DNA from: Bacteroidota bacterium
GTDB lineage: Bacteria; Bacteroidota; Bacteroidia; Bacteroidales; UBA1556
DNA length: 5,549 nucleotides
Direction: 5' to 3'
Assembly: GCA_003648395.1 (NCBI GenBank)
Contig: QMPB01000358.1
Coordinates: forward strand, 1-5,549
The notes under the pieces are model-generated. The model was given only the letters and a program-made list of their open reading frames with translations, made no database searches and was not told where the DNA came from. Below are positions 5,018 through 5,549 of the stretch, in pieces (positions within the stretch are counted from its first letter, which is position 1; each line of letters begins with the position of its first letter). A program made the translations under genes and the position numbers.

Positions 5018-5549
5018 ATGAGCAATGAAGAAAAATACGATTTAATAGTAATTGGAGCTGGTGCCGCAGGCATAATTGCAGCAGGTACTGCTGCCAATAA
5101 AGGTGCTAAGGTTTTAGTATTAGAAAAAATGCGTTCTGCAGGGCGTAAAATGTTGATTTCCGGCAAAGGAAGATGCAATATCACCAACGATAGCTATACC
5201 TCTAATCATTTCAAGCAACATCACCCAAAATCAAAATATCTTAAAAATGCTTTCAATAGCTTTTTTAAAGAAGATATTCTAAAGATTTTAGATAGTCAAA
5301 ATGTAGAGTATAAAACTGAGCGTGGTGATAGAGTTTTTCCTGTTTCTGATAAGTCGAAAGATGTACTTGATGCTCTACTTCGTTGGGGTATTTATAAGAA
5401 AGTAAAGTTGGAAACTCATTCTGATGTTAAAAAGATAATTACTAAAGGCAACAAAGTTCAAGGAGTAGAATACGAACAAGAAGGCAGAAGAAAACAAGTA
5501 TTTGCAGATTCTGTAATTATTGCTACAGGTGGCAAATCGTATCCTCTAA
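5018..5549 (+). CDS. BaiN/HI0933-family NAD(P)/FAD-dependent oxidoreductase, N-terminal part
   Basis: An open frame from the ATG at 5018 runs to the window end, giving 177 residues of a family usually about 400 long. It begins with a Rossmann dinucleotide-binding fold: DLIVIGAGAAG (G13, G15, G18), and E36 at the end of the second strand (VLVLEK) to hold the FAD ribose. It then has the family hallmark AGRKMLISGKGRCNITN (residues 41-57), RVFPVSDKSKDVLDALL (105-121) and the second flavin motif IIATGGKSYP (167-176). These identify the HI0933/BaiN (YhiN-like) flavoprotein family. Members are cytoplasmic, and their physiological substrates are mostly unknown; BaiN itself was linked to bile-acid reduction, which need not apply here. 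No relation to the receptor is evident. The separate promoter and intervening inverted repeat suggest an independent, chromosomal gene. No frameshift is visible. Confidence 0.92.
   Translation, partial: MSNEEKYDLIVIGAGAAGIIAAGTAANKGAKVLVLEKMRSAGRKMLISGKGRCNITNDSYTSNHFKQHHPKSKYLKNAFNSFFKEDILKILDSQNVEYKTERGDRVFPVSDKSKDVLDALLRWGIYKKVKLETHSDVKKIITKGNKVQGVEYEQEGRRKQVFADSVIIATGGKSYPL

Noticed and set aside
4963..5187. 74-residue minus-strand ORF
   Set aside because: Antisense to the start of the FAD-dependent oxidoreductase; its Ala/Pro-rich text mirrors the glycine- and alanine-rich Rossmann motif.

Overview
The window is strongly AT-rich and looks like a Bacteroidota chromosome. The evidence is a SusC/CirA-style TonB-dependent receptor with an N-terminal carboxypeptidase-regulatory-like domain, secretion signals ending in ...G-Q or ...S-Q, no Shine-Dalgarno sequences, and TAnnTTTG-type -7 promoter boxes placed almost directly on start codons.

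Left part (1-1086, minus strand): a two-gene unit of the sce7726 and sce7725 families. The sce7726 gene encodes a PD-(D/E)XK nuclease-like protein. Three bases after its stop comes the sce7725 gene, of which only the first 68 codons lie in the window. The two families are recurrent neighbours with no established function that I know of. This is the best candidate here for a poorly described system, possibly genome defence.

Debris zone (1087-1700): this stretch has no intact gene. It holds a short G-rich block, a small palindrome, the last 65 or so codons of an IS630-family transposase on the minus strand (5' truncated, with an internal stop), and then the 3' tail of a broken plus-strand gene. 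It reads as a decayed insertion and rearrangement site separating the accessory pair from the genes to the right.

Right part (1701-5549, plus strand): a small secreted beta-rich protein of unknown function; a small histidine-rich envelope protein starting at 2126 under a near-leaderless promoter; a 743-residue TonB-dependent receptor; and the first 177 codons of a BaiN/HI0933-family FAD-dependent oxidoreductase with its own near-leaderless promoter. The histidine-rich protein and the receptor form a pairing often seen in Bacteroidota and are probably involved in metal uptake or handling (zinc or copper is an inference). The gap between them carries a degenerate dispersed repeat, and the gap after the receptor carries a long imperfect inverted repeat.
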